From Boswellia sacra (taxonomy: Eukaryota > Streptophyta > Magnoliopsida > Sapindales > Burseraceae), in NCBI GenBank assembly GCA_013180625.2, contig SNVD02013583.1, forward strand, positions 19,039 to 83,038: a DNA stretch of 64,000 nucleotides, in the 5' to 3' direction. Every line of letters starts with the position of its first letter. The first letter of the stretch is position 1. The position numbers were made by a program, and so were the translations under genes. Below the pieces are notes generated by a model. That model had not been told where the DNA came from. It was given only the letters and a program-made list of their open reading frames with translations, and did no database searches. Below are positions 1 to 10,323 of the stretch, in pieces.

Positions 1-37
1 TGTTGTATTTGGTTTTTATATTATTTTAAGTTTGATT

Positions 38-43
38 AATAAA
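38..43 (+). terminator. Polyadenylation signal of the off-window SOT copy
   Basis: An AATAAA hexamer lies in the segment that corresponds to the 3' flank of SOT copy 2, where the same hexamer is at 13357-13362, about 150 bp after the stop. Conservation of hexamer and surroundings between copies supports it as the shared poly(A) signal. Use of the site is inferred. Confidence 0.45.
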
Positions 44-1380
44 TTGACTTTAACATCGTCTAAAAGTGGAATATATGTATCAAGAATATAATTGATTGTC
101 CATGAAACTATAGGGGATAATTTAGAAAAATGATTAATAAAATTGCATAAGAAATGTTAACGATGCCCTCATGGTTTCTATTGCTTTCAAACGGCTACCT
201 GAGAATTAGAGTTAAAATATTACTACATGATTCGGAGTAAAAAATTGTTACTTCATCCCATGAATTAACTTTGGAAGTGTGTCTATGTATTAATCCCTAT
301 AAAATATTGCCGGTTGGCATCAATTTTATGTCCTCCCATGACTGTTGAGTTAGCCAATACCTATTCCTTTATATAAAAATAAATCAACCAACACAGTTAG
401 CTACTGAACTTTAAAAAAGAGATTAAAAAAATTGATCTTATTAAAATAGTATTTGTAAAAACAGAGCTTTTATATATATATATAAGTTGTTGGTTATTTG
501 ATTGAAAAAATATATAGTAATATTTATTAATGTTAAATTACAAAAATAACCTTTTTAAAGAAAGAATGATAACATGAATCTTTTAAAATATAGTAAAAAT
601 CTATTTGATATTTTAAAACTTGAAAGGAACTAAAAAAAGAGTTTTTCTTAAAAGCTTTCATTTTGATCTTTTCCTACAAAACATAAAACAAGTTTTTTAA
701 TCACCTATATGTTCTTCTTAGGTGGCAGTTGAACAACATTAAAAAATTTAGAAATACTTTTGACATTAAAAAAAAAAAAGGTTCTTTTGACTAATAAAGA
801 AGCCATAACAAATGTAATCTTCCCTTTTAGAAAACAAAATATGCAATAAAAACAATAAGAATAGAGTCGCGTAGGCAGCCCCCGCTGGGAATTTTTTTTT
901 CTTTCTTATATTTTGATTAGAGTTTCCTCATGTTTAATATATCATTCACAAAATATAAAATAAATTCTTTTTCAACTATGGGATCCATTTGATAAAATAA
1001 CAAAGATATTTTATTTTAAAATTGATTAAGTTGTTACCTCCTTAATTTTATTTAAAATATTACTTCTCATTGAATATACAAAAGTTTAATTTGTAAATAT
1101 TATTTATTATTTAATTCAATAAAAAATCAATGGACGTCTTTTATCCGGAAAATATGAACAGTTAATGGCATTAACAGTGATATTATAAAATCAGATGAAC
1201 AAAAATAATAAAATTATTGAATGATATAATAAACTAATATTAAAATATTTATTGTTAAAGTTTTAGTTTTTTAATTTTTAATTTTATGTTTTAAGACTGC
1301 ACTTATGAATCAAAATACATATTAAGCTTCGTCATCGTAAACAATGGTACCACTATATGATACATGATGTTTACAATTTG

Positions 1381-1629
1381 GGTGTGACTACGATATACTT
1401 GACATATAAATACATTAATTTTTAAAATTATATAAAAGTTATAAATAAGTGTATAAAAATTATAAATACATATTTAAAAAAATTATAAAAAAATATAAAA
1501 ATTATAAATATAACTTTTATAAATTTATTCATAATTTTTATCCAAATTAAAAAATAAATATATGAATATATGTATACGTAAACAGCCACGCATACACTAA
1601 TAAGTCAACGGTCCTTTAATATGACCCTT
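1381..1629. mobile_element. Short AT-rich MITE in spacer unit 1
   Basis: This stretch of about 249 bp is absent at the matching place in spacers 2 and 4 but present, shorter, in spacer 3 (14704-14849). It is bounded by similar 9-mers (TACAATTTG at 1372-1380 and ATAATTATG at 1630-1638), which fits a 9-bp Mutator-type target duplication. The interior repeats short runs built on TATAAAAGTTATAAATA. A sequence of the same family is inserted elsewhere in spacer 4 (34240-34459). The family assignment is inferred from target-duplication length and motif similarity. Confidence 0.5.
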
Positions 1630-1853
1630 ATAATTATGGCGAATCATAAGGCGGTTCATCTCATGGGCATGGGGTAATTAACTTTAATTTATTCAAGATT
1701 TATATTTTAAAATATTATATCCCTTTCACGTTAGGAATAATATAATAATATATAACACCAATAATTACACTTTAATGCTGATAGTGTTTCACGCCGGCTG
1801 TCACCCACCACTCATTTTCAAATTGGCAATTTTTTTTTTTTTTAAAGCTAGCC

Positions 1854-1863
1854 TATATTTTAT
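1854..1863 (+). promoter_or_regulatory. TATA-like box upstream of SOT copy 1
   Basis: TATATTTTAT lies about 195 bp before the SOT copy 1 start codon. The same element is at 12021-12030, 15071-15080 and about 35724 in the other spacers, always preceded by a T-run and AGCTA. Conservation across four units makes it the best core-promoter candidate, although the implied leader of roughly 150 nt is long. Confidence 0.4.
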
Positions 1864-2307
1864 TATGATATTGAACTAGAAGCTTTGGATATAGCATGTG
1901 ATATTTTCTTATTAAAAAAAAAACTGAAGGGATTTCGATCAATCGACCTTTTCAGACGAGAGTTATACTCATTAATTAATATTGAGAATGGCATTGGCAT
2001 GTAGGTGACTAATATAATTACCCTAAAGTATATGCAATTGAACATCGAAAATTTCTATGGAGAGCACAACCGAGCATGAAGTTGGTTCAACTGCAGAAGG
2101 AAAGAAAAAAAATGAGATTGAAGAAGTGGTCTTAAAGCTTCCCACAGAGAAGAACTGGGATTGTACTTACTTCTATCAATACGAAGAGTTTTGGCATTCA
2201 TCTAGGGTCTTCCATGGCTTCATCTCCTTCCAAAGGCACTTCCAAGCACGAGATTCAGACATAATACTAGCATCCTTCCCTAAATCTGGCATAACTTGGC
2301 TAAAGGC

Positions 2308-2558
2308 TGTAAAGTTTACTTGTACAGAGGAAACTTAAGCAAATTGATTGAAAAGGCTTGAGTTTTATTGATAACAACTTCAGGCTTATATAGTCTTACA
2401 ATCCAAACTGAAAATGAGAGAAAACAGCCCACAAAAGCACGTTCTATACTCTACTCTGTGGTAACAGCCACTGAAAAGAGTAAAAAACAAGCCTAAATAA
2501 TAGGGATTTATTCTAACAATAAATTGAAAGTCCTAAACTCAAGCAACTACTTCCAACA
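2308..2558 (-). repeat. Copia-1 3' LTR
   Basis: This 251-bp LTR starts TGTAAAGTTT and ends CTTCCAACA as written on the plus strand, and is nearly identical to 6687-6937. Read on the minus strand it contains a CTATATAA TATA-like motif. Confidence 0.95.
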
Positions 2559-2570
2559 ATCCCTCCCTTG
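2559..2570 (-). other. Copia-1 polypurine tract
   Basis: On the minus strand the sequence just before the 3' LTR reads TCAAGGGAGGGAT. This is a purine run of the kind used to prime plus-strand DNA synthesis, directly abutting the LTR. Confidence 0.75.
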
Positions 2571-2593
2571 AACTTATTGCTTTTGACAGACAA

Positions 2594-4345
2594 TTAGTTC
2601 ATCTCAGGGACAGTGCACACTCGAAGTTCTTCACGAAACTTTTGGAAAATTTCCAACTTTAACAGCTTCGTCATCAGGTCTGCAACTTGATTTCGAGTTC
2701 CACAATAAACTTGATCAACAACTCCTTCTTTAGTAAGATCTCTGAGAAAATGAAATCGTACATCTACGTGTTTAGACCGACCATGTAAGACTGGATTTTT
2801 GGACAATTTAATAGCAAAATTGTTATCAAACATCACCACAGTGGTTTCTTCTTGTCAATGACCAAGTTCTTTCAATACTGTTCTCATCCAAACAGCTTGG
2901 CAAGCACAAGCTGCTGCTGCCACAAACTCAGCCTCGGTGGTTGATAAAGTAACAATAGGTTGTTTTCTTGATGACCAAGCTACTGCAGCTTCACTCATCA
3001 TAAACACATAGCCAGAAGTACTCTTTTGATCTTCCACATCACCTGCATAATCACTATCTGTGAAGGCTAACAAGTTTTCAGCTCCTCCCTTCTTGTACAG
3101 GAATCCATAATTCATGGTTCCTTTTAAATATCTCAATATTCTTTTTGCTGCTTGGACGTGTAACTCAATTGGATTTGCCATAAAACGACTAATCAGACTT
3201 ACAATGAACATGAGATCAGGTTGTGTGGCTGTGAGATACATCAGGCTTCCTACGATCTGCTTGAAATAAGTATCATCCACTTTGACTCCCTTCTCATCTT
3301 TGTCTATCTTGTATCCTGGAACAATGGGATTGCAAACTGGATTGCTCTCCTTCATGCCAAATCGATTCAACACTTTAGTTGCATATCTTCTTTGGCATAT
3401 AAAAATGCCATCTGACCTCTGTAGAACCTCTATCCCAAGGAAGATTCTCATTTTTCCTAGGTCAGTCATATCAAACTCTTTCTTCATAGAACACTTAAAC
3501 TCATATATCATATCTTCATCATCACCAGTGAACAAAAGATCATCAACATAAATACTCACAATGAGAATCTTACCTTCTTTGCTTCGTTTGATAAACAAGG
3601 TCTATTCACTATGACTTTTTTGAAAACCTTCCTTAATGAAATAAGACTGAATTCGGCTAAACCAAGCTCTTGGGGCTTGTTTTAGTCCGTAAAGTGCCTT
3701 ATGTAGTTTGTACACCTTATGCTTACTTCCTCTTTTTTCGTAACCCTTTGGTTGCTCCACATAGGCTTCTTCACTTAGCTCTCCGTGTAAAAATGCAGAC
3801 TTGAGATCTAGTTGATAGAGTTTCCATCCTTTATTAGCAGCAAGTGCTATGATCATCCTCACCGTGTCCATTCAGGCTACAGGCGCGTACACTTCTGTGT
3901 AATCCACTCCATGTTGCTATGCATAACCTTTAACCACCAACCTTGCTTTATGTTTGCCAACCTCTCCAAGCTCATTCAGTTTAGTCTTGTAAACCCATTT
4001 TACTCCAATTATCTTTGCCCCAGCTGGTAAGTCGACTAACTTCCAAGTTTGGTTCGTCTCAATGGATTTAATTTCTTCATCCATGGCCAATCTCCATTTC
4101 GGACTGTTTACAGCTTCCTCAAAACTTATTGGGTTTGAAGATACACTAAATGCCATATTCACCTCTTTTTCTTCTGAAAGACCCTCACCTGAAACATAAT
4201 CTCCCATCCATGAAGGACGGAGCCTAATTTTGCCCTCCCTAGCATTTATGCCTTCTTCGTTAGTGCTACTTGAAGAAACATGTCCTGCGTCAATTCCAGC
4301 TTCTTCCTCTTCTATGTTCTCTTCAAACTCTTCCTCATCATGCAT
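2594..4345 (-). pseudogene. Copia-1 reverse transcriptase and RNase H
   Basis: This pol region is in four open stretches (3917-4345, 3602-3871, 2855-3598, 2594-2839), mostly separated by single stops. The N-terminal part carries the copia RT start (KWVYKTKLNELG, then KARLVVKGYA), followed by [13 protein letters not shown] and the active-site block IYVDDLLFTGDD, with both catalytic Asp present. RNase H follows (FTDSDYAGDVEDQKSTSGY) and the typical C-terminus VDVRFHFLRD. RT and RNase H copy the RNA genome into DNA inside the virus-like particle. Stops near 3915, 3875, 3600 and 2845 are mostly explicable as C-to-T decay of Gln, Arg or similar codons. Confidence 0.93.
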
Positions 4346-4410
4346 ATTGCTTTACTATCTTCCCATTCTAAGTCCATCAATAGCTCCTTTTCATAGTTTA
4401 CATCCCAATT

Positions 4411-5048
4411 CTAATGATTTTCTTCTTCGAAGATCATATCTCGACTCACAATAATTTTCTTAGCGGTAGGATCATACAATCTGTATCCTTTTGACTCATC
4501 ACTAACACCAAGAAGCACACATCTCACACTTTTATCTACGAGCTTGGTTCTCCTAGCATCTGGGATATGGACATGCCCTACACATCCGAACACTCTAAAG
4601 TGTTCCACTGATGGTTTTTCTCCACTCCAAGCCTTCTCTGGGGTCATCTCTTTAACAGCTAATGTAGGTGACCTATTTAGCACATACACTGTCCATCTCA
4701 CCGCCTCAAGCCAAAAGGTTTTAGGCATCCTTTTTTTTTGACAACATCGACCTCACATGATTCATCACAGTCCTATTCTTGCGCTTGGCTACTCCATTTT
4801 GCTACGGAGTGTAAGCCATAGTCAACTACCTGTTTATTCCATTATGCTTGCAAAACTCGTTAAACTCCATAGAATTAAACTCTCTTCCCTTATCTGTATG
4901 CAGACACTTAATAGGTAGGCTAGTTTCCTTTTCCACAAGTATCTTGAAGCACTTAAAGAAATAAAATGCTTCTGACTTCTCTAATAAAAAATATGCCCAT
5001 GCTTTTCTAGAAAAATCATCTATGAAACATAGAATATACCTCTTCTAA
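4411..5048 (-). pseudogene. Copia-1 integrase core
   Basis: On the minus strand the integrase core follows the pre-integrase zinc region. It includes the segments CFIDDFSRKAW and LHTDKGREF, which carry the first two catalytic Asp. In the third catalytic block (family pattern NGVAERKNRT) the Glu is Lys (NGVAKRKNRT; codon at about 4784-4786), so the DDE triad is broken. Two in-frame stops lie just before this block, and a run of eight T at 4732-4739 marks a likely slippage site. The C-terminal part (4411-4728) is open and has the RVFGCVGHVHIP segment typical of copia integrases. Confidence 0.9.
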
Positions 5049-5774
5049 CTATTGGAGGCTGGAGTAATGGGGCCGCAAGTGAACCAATTGTAATTTATGA
5101 GTTGCTTTCCACTGACTCTTCTTGGGAATTAGATCACGATGTTGCTTGCCCTTCATGCAATCCGTACACACAACCAAGGAATTCGGTAGCTTAGGTAGGC
5201 CTATAACCATTTCTTTTGCCTGCAGTGTCTTTAGCCCTTTGTGGCTGAGATGAGCATATCTGCAATGCCATAGGTATGAACTGTCTTGTGCAATAGTGTT
5301 GAAACATGATTCCTTTTGAACTTGAGTCTGGGTAAACAAAACAAACATTCTGTTTGCAATCATATTAGTCTGAATGATCAGACCTTTTTGAGGAGGATAT
5401 ATCCAACACATTCCTGACTGAATTAGGATGGCCAAACCTTGCTCCTGTAGTTGACCTATACTCAAGAGATTATTCTTAAGTTCAGGTATATAATATACTT
5501 CAGTGACCACATGAGTTACTCCATTCACCCTGAGCTTCACTTTTCCCTTTCCAAGTACATTCATTTTGGTGTTGTTTCCAAGCTTCACCACATGTCTGAA
5601 AGTGTCATCCATCTCGCTGAATACTGATTTATCTCCACTCATGTGGTTCAAGCATCTTGAGTCCAAAAACCAAGCCTCTTCTCTTTTTGCATTGTTCATC
5701 TCCACATATGACATTAACAAGAGCTCTTCTTTCTCATCAAGCTCAGCATAATTTGCTGCTTTGTCCCAGGATGG
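5049..5774 (-). pseudogene. Copia-1 protease and pre-integrase zinc region
   Basis: This is the downstream part of an open frame running 5927 to 5049. The protease block reads WFLDSRCLNHMSGDK (Asp codon at 5661-5663). The family pattern is D-S-G, so the Gly next to the catalytic Asp has become Arg, which should disable it. Further on, the pre-integrase HHCC-like region (LWHCRYAHLSHKGL, then CTDCMKGKQ) is complete. The frame closes at 5049, where the integrase core continues. The protease would release Gag and Pol proteins and the zinc region binds DNA ends. Confidence 0.88.
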
Positions 5775-6569
5775 ACACTCATACTGATAATGACCGAGTT
5801 TGTGACAGTTAAAGCATTCAACTGTGGCTCGATTGAAACTTTGTCTTCCTCTTCCTCTGCCTCGTCCTCTAAAGGTACCTCTTCCTCTTCCTCGTGTGGC
5901 AAGTTTCTCCTCTGAACTTACTTTCAAAGCATGTTGGTCTTCACCATCCTTTCTTCAAAACTTCTATTCATGCACAATCAAAGAGCTTTGTAGCTCATCA
6001 ACCGTGAGAGAATCATTATCTTTTGACTCCTCAATAGAGCAGATAATGTAGTTGAATTGTTCTGTTAAAGAGCGTAGGATTTTCTCCACAACTTTAACAT
6101 CTGGCATGTCTTCTCCATAGTTTCTCATATTATTGGCAACCAACATGACTCTTGAGAAGTAATCAAAAACTGATTCTCAAATCTTCATTTCCAAAACTTC
6201 AAAATCTCGACGAAGTGGTTGGAGTTGTGCATGTTGAACCCTTGCATTTCCTTGAAACTTTCTCTTCATTGACTCCCATATTTGTCTAGACGTGTCCTTT
6301 TGAAGAATGGTCTTCAAGATTGATTTGTCAATGGACTGGAAGAGATAGTTTTTCACCTTTAAGTCCTTCAGCTTGAGTTCGTCCAGAGTCTTTTTCTGTG
6401 CAGTCGTCAATGTTTCTTCTCTTCCAGGTTCAAAGTACCCAGTTTCGATGAGATTCCAGTACTCCTTCGACCTTAGAAAATTTTCCATCAGCATACTCCA
6501 ATGGTCGTAATCTCCATCGAATTTGGGAATGCTAGGTTGAGCAAAACCAATGTTGCTTTCTACTGCCAT
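5775..6569 (-). pseudogene. Copia-1 gag with CCHC zinc knuckle
   Basis: The start at 6569 is the first ATG inside the 5' LTR. The first 130 residues hold a typical copia Gag N-terminus (IPKFDGDYDHWSMLMENFLRS) ending in a stop at 6177. The middle (5964-6146) and C-terminal parts continue after further breaks. A run of RGRGRG repeats precedes a complete CCHC knuckle, CFNCHKLGHYQYEC (about 5775-5816). Gag packages the element RNA. The stops near 6177 and 5963 and a frame change before 5927 make it a pseudogene. Confidence 0.9.
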
Positions 6570-6670
6570 CTCTCAATCTCCCCCTAAGTGTTTCACTTTC
6601 TTTCTCTCGTTAGGATACTGCAGTTCCTAACCTCACACTCGAACTCTTTCTATCAGGCCCCTGTGCATGT

Positions 6671-6686
6671 GGCTCTGATACCAATT
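6671..6686 (-). other. Copia-1 primer binding site
   Basis: On the minus strand the bases just inside the 5' LTR read AATTGGTATCAGAGCC. TGGTATCAGAGC is the classical site complementary to the 3' end of plant initiator methionine tRNA. Confidence 0.9.
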
Positions 6687-6937
6687 TGTAAAGTTTACTT
6701 GTACAGAGGAAACTTAAACAAATTGATTGAAAAGGCTTGAGTTTTATTGATAACAACTTCAAGCTTATATAGCCTCACAATCCTAACTGAAAATGAGAGA
6801 AAACAACCCACAAAAGCACGTTCTATGCTCTACTCTGTGGTAACAACTACTGGAAAGTGTAAAAAACAATCCTAAATAATAGGGATTTATTCTAACAATA
6901 AATTGAAAGTCCTAAACTCAAGCAACTACTTCCAACA
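6687..6937 (-). repeat. Copia-1 5' LTR
   Basis: 251 bp, TG...CA bounded, about 95% identical by eye to 2308-2558. It carries the element's promoter when read on the minus strand (CTATATAAGC). The flanking AAGGC at 6938-6942 is the target duplication. Confidence 0.95.
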
Positions 6938-7290
6938 AAGGCTCTCATTTTTACCATTGTCAATCGGTCACGTTATGAATTCAAAGACAGCCACCCCTTG
7001 CTTATGACATCCCCTCATGACCTGTTACTCACCTTGAGCTTCGGTTTGAAACAAAAATGGGGTCCCCTGCACTTGAAGATCTCAAAGACAATATTATGCC
7101 AAGGATTCTCCCAACGCATGCTCCGTGTGCTTCACTAACACAATCTATTTTGAATTCTAATTGCCATATTGTTAATTTGTAGGAACCTTTGGACCAATTG
7201 ATCTCCCATTGGCATTTCTTGCTTGAGCTGCAAGACTAACACAAGGAGCAAATATCACTTGAAGAAGCTTTCGACAAGATGTGTAATGGA

Positions 7291-8317
7291 AGCAGGGCTA
7301 GATACTTGCCGCCCTGGATCTACCCTGTCCTATTGCCAACCCTAGTATTAATCTGACATTGCTTAGTAATTAAAACTTAGAATAGAACTTGAAAGCCTAT
7401 ATAAAGAAACTTATATTACTCTTTGGTTAAATATGCACCACTTGAAGCATTTCAAGTTTAGCAATAGGAAGATTCATCCCTAGTAAGGAACTTATTCTCT
7501 AGTAACATGTGCACTACTTGAAGCATCTCAAATTTACCTCTAGGTGAATTCCTCAATGGGGTGATTAAAGTTCCTCTAGGAGGTGGTGAAGCATCCTCAG
7601 TTTAGCTTTAGGTAAATTTCTTGGTGAGGTGATTAAAATTCCTTTAGGAGGTGTGAGAGTGAGTGAGATAGCTTAGGCGAAAAGCTAATCAAGTGTATTG
7701 GGGTCACTAGGATTTAGCAGAAAGTTTATACAATTATAATATTTTTCATATAGCGAAAATCTCTGTCTCAAATAGGCCATAGTTTTTTTTTCTTTTCAAG
7801 TTTGGAGTTCTCCATATCAAAATCTTGTGTCATTATTATTGTTCTTATTTTTTTATTGTTTATCTTGGCTTCATAACACTATTTAGAGATCAATCGGACT
7901 ATTGAAGCAAAATATCTTCTTAAGATACTCTAAACAAGGATTCTCTCCTCGTGTCATCTTTGTTTCATCTTTTTATAAAGATGTGATTGGTGTTTGTAGA
8001 AAAAATATTAATGAGGAGAAATAAGATATATATATTTATATTTATAATTCTCAAATATTTATTCGTATTAAAATCCAGATGCCAACAAAACTACAAAAGA
8101 TAAAATAAAATAAGATTAGGATTGTAATCTACTCTAAAAATATGTCTGTCAAGCATATGTGACTAATATAATTATGAATAAAGTTTATATGCTTGAACAT
8201 GAAATTTCATAATTTAAGTGAATAGAGGATACTAAATCATAAATGTTACACAAGTTAAATAAATAAGTGATCGATGAAATAATACTATAACTCAAGCTTA
8301 ATAGAATGAATAGGTTA
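7291..8317. other. Unassigned sequence replacing the 3' end of SOT copy 1
   Basis: This kilobase begins exactly where SOT homology stops and ends where spacer homology resumes. It has no convincing open frame. It contains an imperfect tandem repeat at about 7436-7655, a CCTATATAAAG TATA-like motif near 7400, and near 8150-8215 a stretch resembling the SOT leader. The repeats and TATA motif would fit a solo LTR or similar non-coding mobile piece, but no ends could be defined. Confidence 0.4.
7436..7655. repeat. Imperfect tandem repeat, about 70-77 bp, three units
   Basis: Three successive units share the frame ACTTGAAGCAT-TCAAGTTTA, then AGG-A-ATTC, then TGGGGTGATTAAA-TTCCT and TAGGAGGTG. They start near 7440, 7514 and 7587. 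The second and third units are the more alike. No coding potential is seen. Confidence 0.6.
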
Positions 8318-8513
8318 AATACGTTTTAGCTTCGTCATCGTATGCAATGTTACGGCCGCTACATGACGTTTACTATTTCAATGAACCTTAAAGCGGTTCA
8401 TATCATGTAGTAATTAACTTTAATTTATTTCCAACTTTGATATTTTAAAATATTATATCCACTTGACATTTTGAATAAAATAATATATGATAATACTAAT
8501 AATTATTTTTTTT
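8318..8513 (+). repeat. SOT array spacer, unit 2, distal piece
   Basis: AGCTTCGTCATCGTA and GCGGTTCATATCATG, then TAATTAACTTTAATTTATT, align with the SOT upstream spacer (about 1325-1350 and 1651-1770). The MITE present in spacers 1 and 3 is missing here, so this is the empty site. Spacer homology breaks at the T-run ending at 8513 and resumes at 11955. Confidence 0.75.
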
Positions 8514-8934
8514 GGGTATGTTTGATAGTCCATATTATACTATATAAAAATTTTATATTATATTAATTTATATAGTATTTATGTTTAGAATAAATTTTAT
8601 ATTGTATTAAATAATACATTACATAATTTAATATAACATGTATGATATTGTCTTATGCGGAGAAAACTGCCACGTTACCCTGCATTACGTAAAATTAGTA
8701 TCATTTTTTTTTTAATTTCCTCCTGCGTTTAGCCTAAAAGAAAAAAAATTGGGTCTGTCTACAATACATCCAGTGTACTGATCCAGATAAACTTTTCAAT
8801 AAAAATAAAAATTAAGTAAATGACACTGTATAGTACCGAAAACCAGATTTACTGTAGTGATACAGTATCGCTACAGTAACGTCCGTTTCAGTACTTCGGT
8901 TGTACTGTAGTTGTTCCAAAAAAATTCTCGATCT

Positions 8935-9108
8935 CAACCACAAAATCCCGATCTTCTCCTGCGTTTCTCTCATCTCCACCAACAACTCTCTCTCGTCTCC
9001 ACCACGACAGTCTCTCATCTCCGCCTCCACAACAGTCTCTCATCTCCATCACAGTCGCGTCGCTGTCGCCATCTTCGTCACCATCGCTGTCGCCGTCTTC
9101 ATCTTCAG
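8935..9108 (+). other. Leader-exon-like pyrimidine-rich segment with splice donor
   Basis: The plus strand here is rich in CTCTCATCTCC and CGCCGTC repeats, like plant 5' UTRs, and ends CTTCAG followed by GTACC, a good splice donor. Long AT-rich intron-like sequence follows up to the acceptor at 11030. The open frames overlapping it are low-complexity and probably not translated. Whether it belonged to the same source gene as the ALS3-like exon is unknown. Confidence 0.35.
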
Positions 9109-10267
9109 GTACCTTCACCTCCCTCTCTCTGTAAATGTCTCAAATTATTATCTCCTGCTCTTGGATTTCGAATTTGATTATTTTCTAATCTGGGTATATG
9201 TTGATTATTGTCTCTGTAATCTGGGTATATGTTTAATTGGTCTTCTGTGTCTCCCTATTGATGGATGTCTCTGTTTTAAAGTCAAATTATTATTCTTATG
9301 ACGTTACGGTGTTAGTTAATTGCTTGTTAGTTCATTTGCAATGACATTCGTTAAAAGCTAGGAGGCAACTTTGGCTCTCCTAACGGTGTCTTTTGTGCTC
9401 TGCCGACTGTTAGTTAGTTTGTTGAGGTTTGTTTTAACTGGCCGATCCATAAGATGTTGCATGACCTGGGTTGATCAAATTTATCATGATCTAGTTTTTT
9501 GCTTTGACTTTTATGTGTAGTCACAATAAGAGTATTGGTTTAATTGCGATGGTGCTGGTTTGTCATAGCGGAATTTCTGTGATGGTTAATCTGTGGTTAC
9601 TTATGGCTGGCCTCATTAGTTAGTATTTTACATTTATGTCTACGTTTCGTGATTTTTTTTAGAGGGACAGTTTCAGTGTCAGGAACTTCTGGTATTTTTT
9701 ATCAGATTATACTTATTCAAGTGTTAATTGTAGTCAGGAAGATGTTTTGAATCTAAAAATGCACTTCTACCTCATCTGGTTTGTAGTGACTTTATGATGT
9801 TGAATCCGTTGTATTTTGGCATTGCTTGACCGATATGGTGCATTTCACAACTAGTTGAGATTGTATTGAATTATTTGGTCTGGCTATTATTTCTAGTGGT
9901 TAATACAATTAGTTATTCCTGACTTAATAAATAAAATGGTTACCTGTATAGACATTCTGGTTGGTGAGGTTCCTCTAGGATTCCATAATTTGCTTTAAAC
10001 CGCCCATCAAAGTCTTTAGTGTTTTTGTTTCTCTTGAAGTTCATCGAAAATATGCAACTGTTATAGATGTCAGTCCACAAGCAGATTAATAGTCATTGAT
10101 ACCTTTTCTAGGTTGCTAGTCATTCTAAAAGTTGCTGAGATTAATTATGATTCTTGATTCTAGGACCACCACTCATTGCAGATGACATCTACACTTCTCC
10201 ATTTTTGTCCCTTGGCCACTCTGCAACAGAGTGTAAGAAGTTCCCACAAAAACTAGAGATGCTACAA

Positions 10268-10323
10268 TGAGTAGAAGTCTATGAATCAGAATCAGTGAGT
10301 AGAAGTCTATGAATCAGAATCAG
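10268..10323 (+). repeat. Perfect 28-bp tandem duplication
   Basis: The 28-mer starting TGAGTAGAAGTCTATG occurs at 10268-10295 and again at 10296-10323 without mismatch. It lies in the intron-like part of the inserted element and looks like a recent slippage or repair event. Confidence 0.9.

Larger units (their letters stand above)
1..2056 (+). repeat. SOT array spacer, unit 1 (3' flank of an off-window SOT copy plus upstream region of SOT copy 1)
   Basis: From its first base the window matches the sequence starting about 110 bp after the stop codon of SOT copy 2 (near 13319), and it stays alignable with 13319-15272 up to the SOT start codon. The same spacer recurs partly at 8318-8513 plus 11955-12196, and at 34013-35866. 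This means another SOT gene ends roughly 110 bp left of the window. The stretch is AT-rich and contains no gene. It holds a short MITE at 1381-1629 and a TATA-like box at 1854-1863. Confidence 0.8.
2308..6937 (-). mobile_element. Copia-1: Ty1/copia LTR retrotransposon inserted in the SOT copy 1 coding sequence
   Basis: The element is 4,630 bp, reads on the minus strand, and is bounded by two 251-bp LTRs with TG...CA ends. The 5-bp target duplication AAGGC is perfect (2303-2307 and 6938-6942). By eye the LTRs differ at about 12 of 251 sites, so insertion is neither very recent nor ancient. Internal order is gag, zinc knuckle, protease, integrase, reverse transcriptase, RNase H, which is the copia order. 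It has an initiator-Met-tRNA-type primer site next to the right (5') LTR and a purine tract next to the left (3') LTR. The coding region has multiple in-frame stops and altered catalytic residues, so it is not autonomous. Confidence 0.96.
2057..7290 (+). pseudogene. Cytosolic sulfotransferase pseudogene (SOT copy 1), split by copia-1 and truncated at the 3' end
   Basis: The 5' part (2057-2307) encodes about 84 residues matching SOT copies 2 and 3, ending at the PAPS-binding loop, here FPKSGITWLKA with the first Thr of the usual SGTTW changed to Ile. Copia-1 then interrupts the Ala codon, and homology resumes at 6943 up to 7290. Relative to the intact copies there is a one-base deletion near 7025, a TAG at 7180-7182 in the 3'-phosphate-binding region, and a TAA at 7237-7239. 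Homology stops abruptly after the MCNG codons, so about 135 C-terminal residues and the 3' flank are missing. In intact form the enzyme would transfer sulfate from PAPS to a small hydroxylated acceptor in the cytosol. The gene is certainly non-functional. Confidence 0.93.

Noticed and set aside
7080..7290. Considered that SOT copy 1 could be rescued as an intron-containing gene with copia-1 as an intron
   Set aside because: The downstream part has its own frameshift and stops and lacks the C-terminal third, so splicing could not restore the protein.
8812..9301. Several overlapping open frames on both strands around the pyrimidine-rich segment
   Set aside because: Low-complexity products (Ser/Leu-rich, Asp/Glu-rich) from a CT-rich leader-like stretch; no conserved domain.
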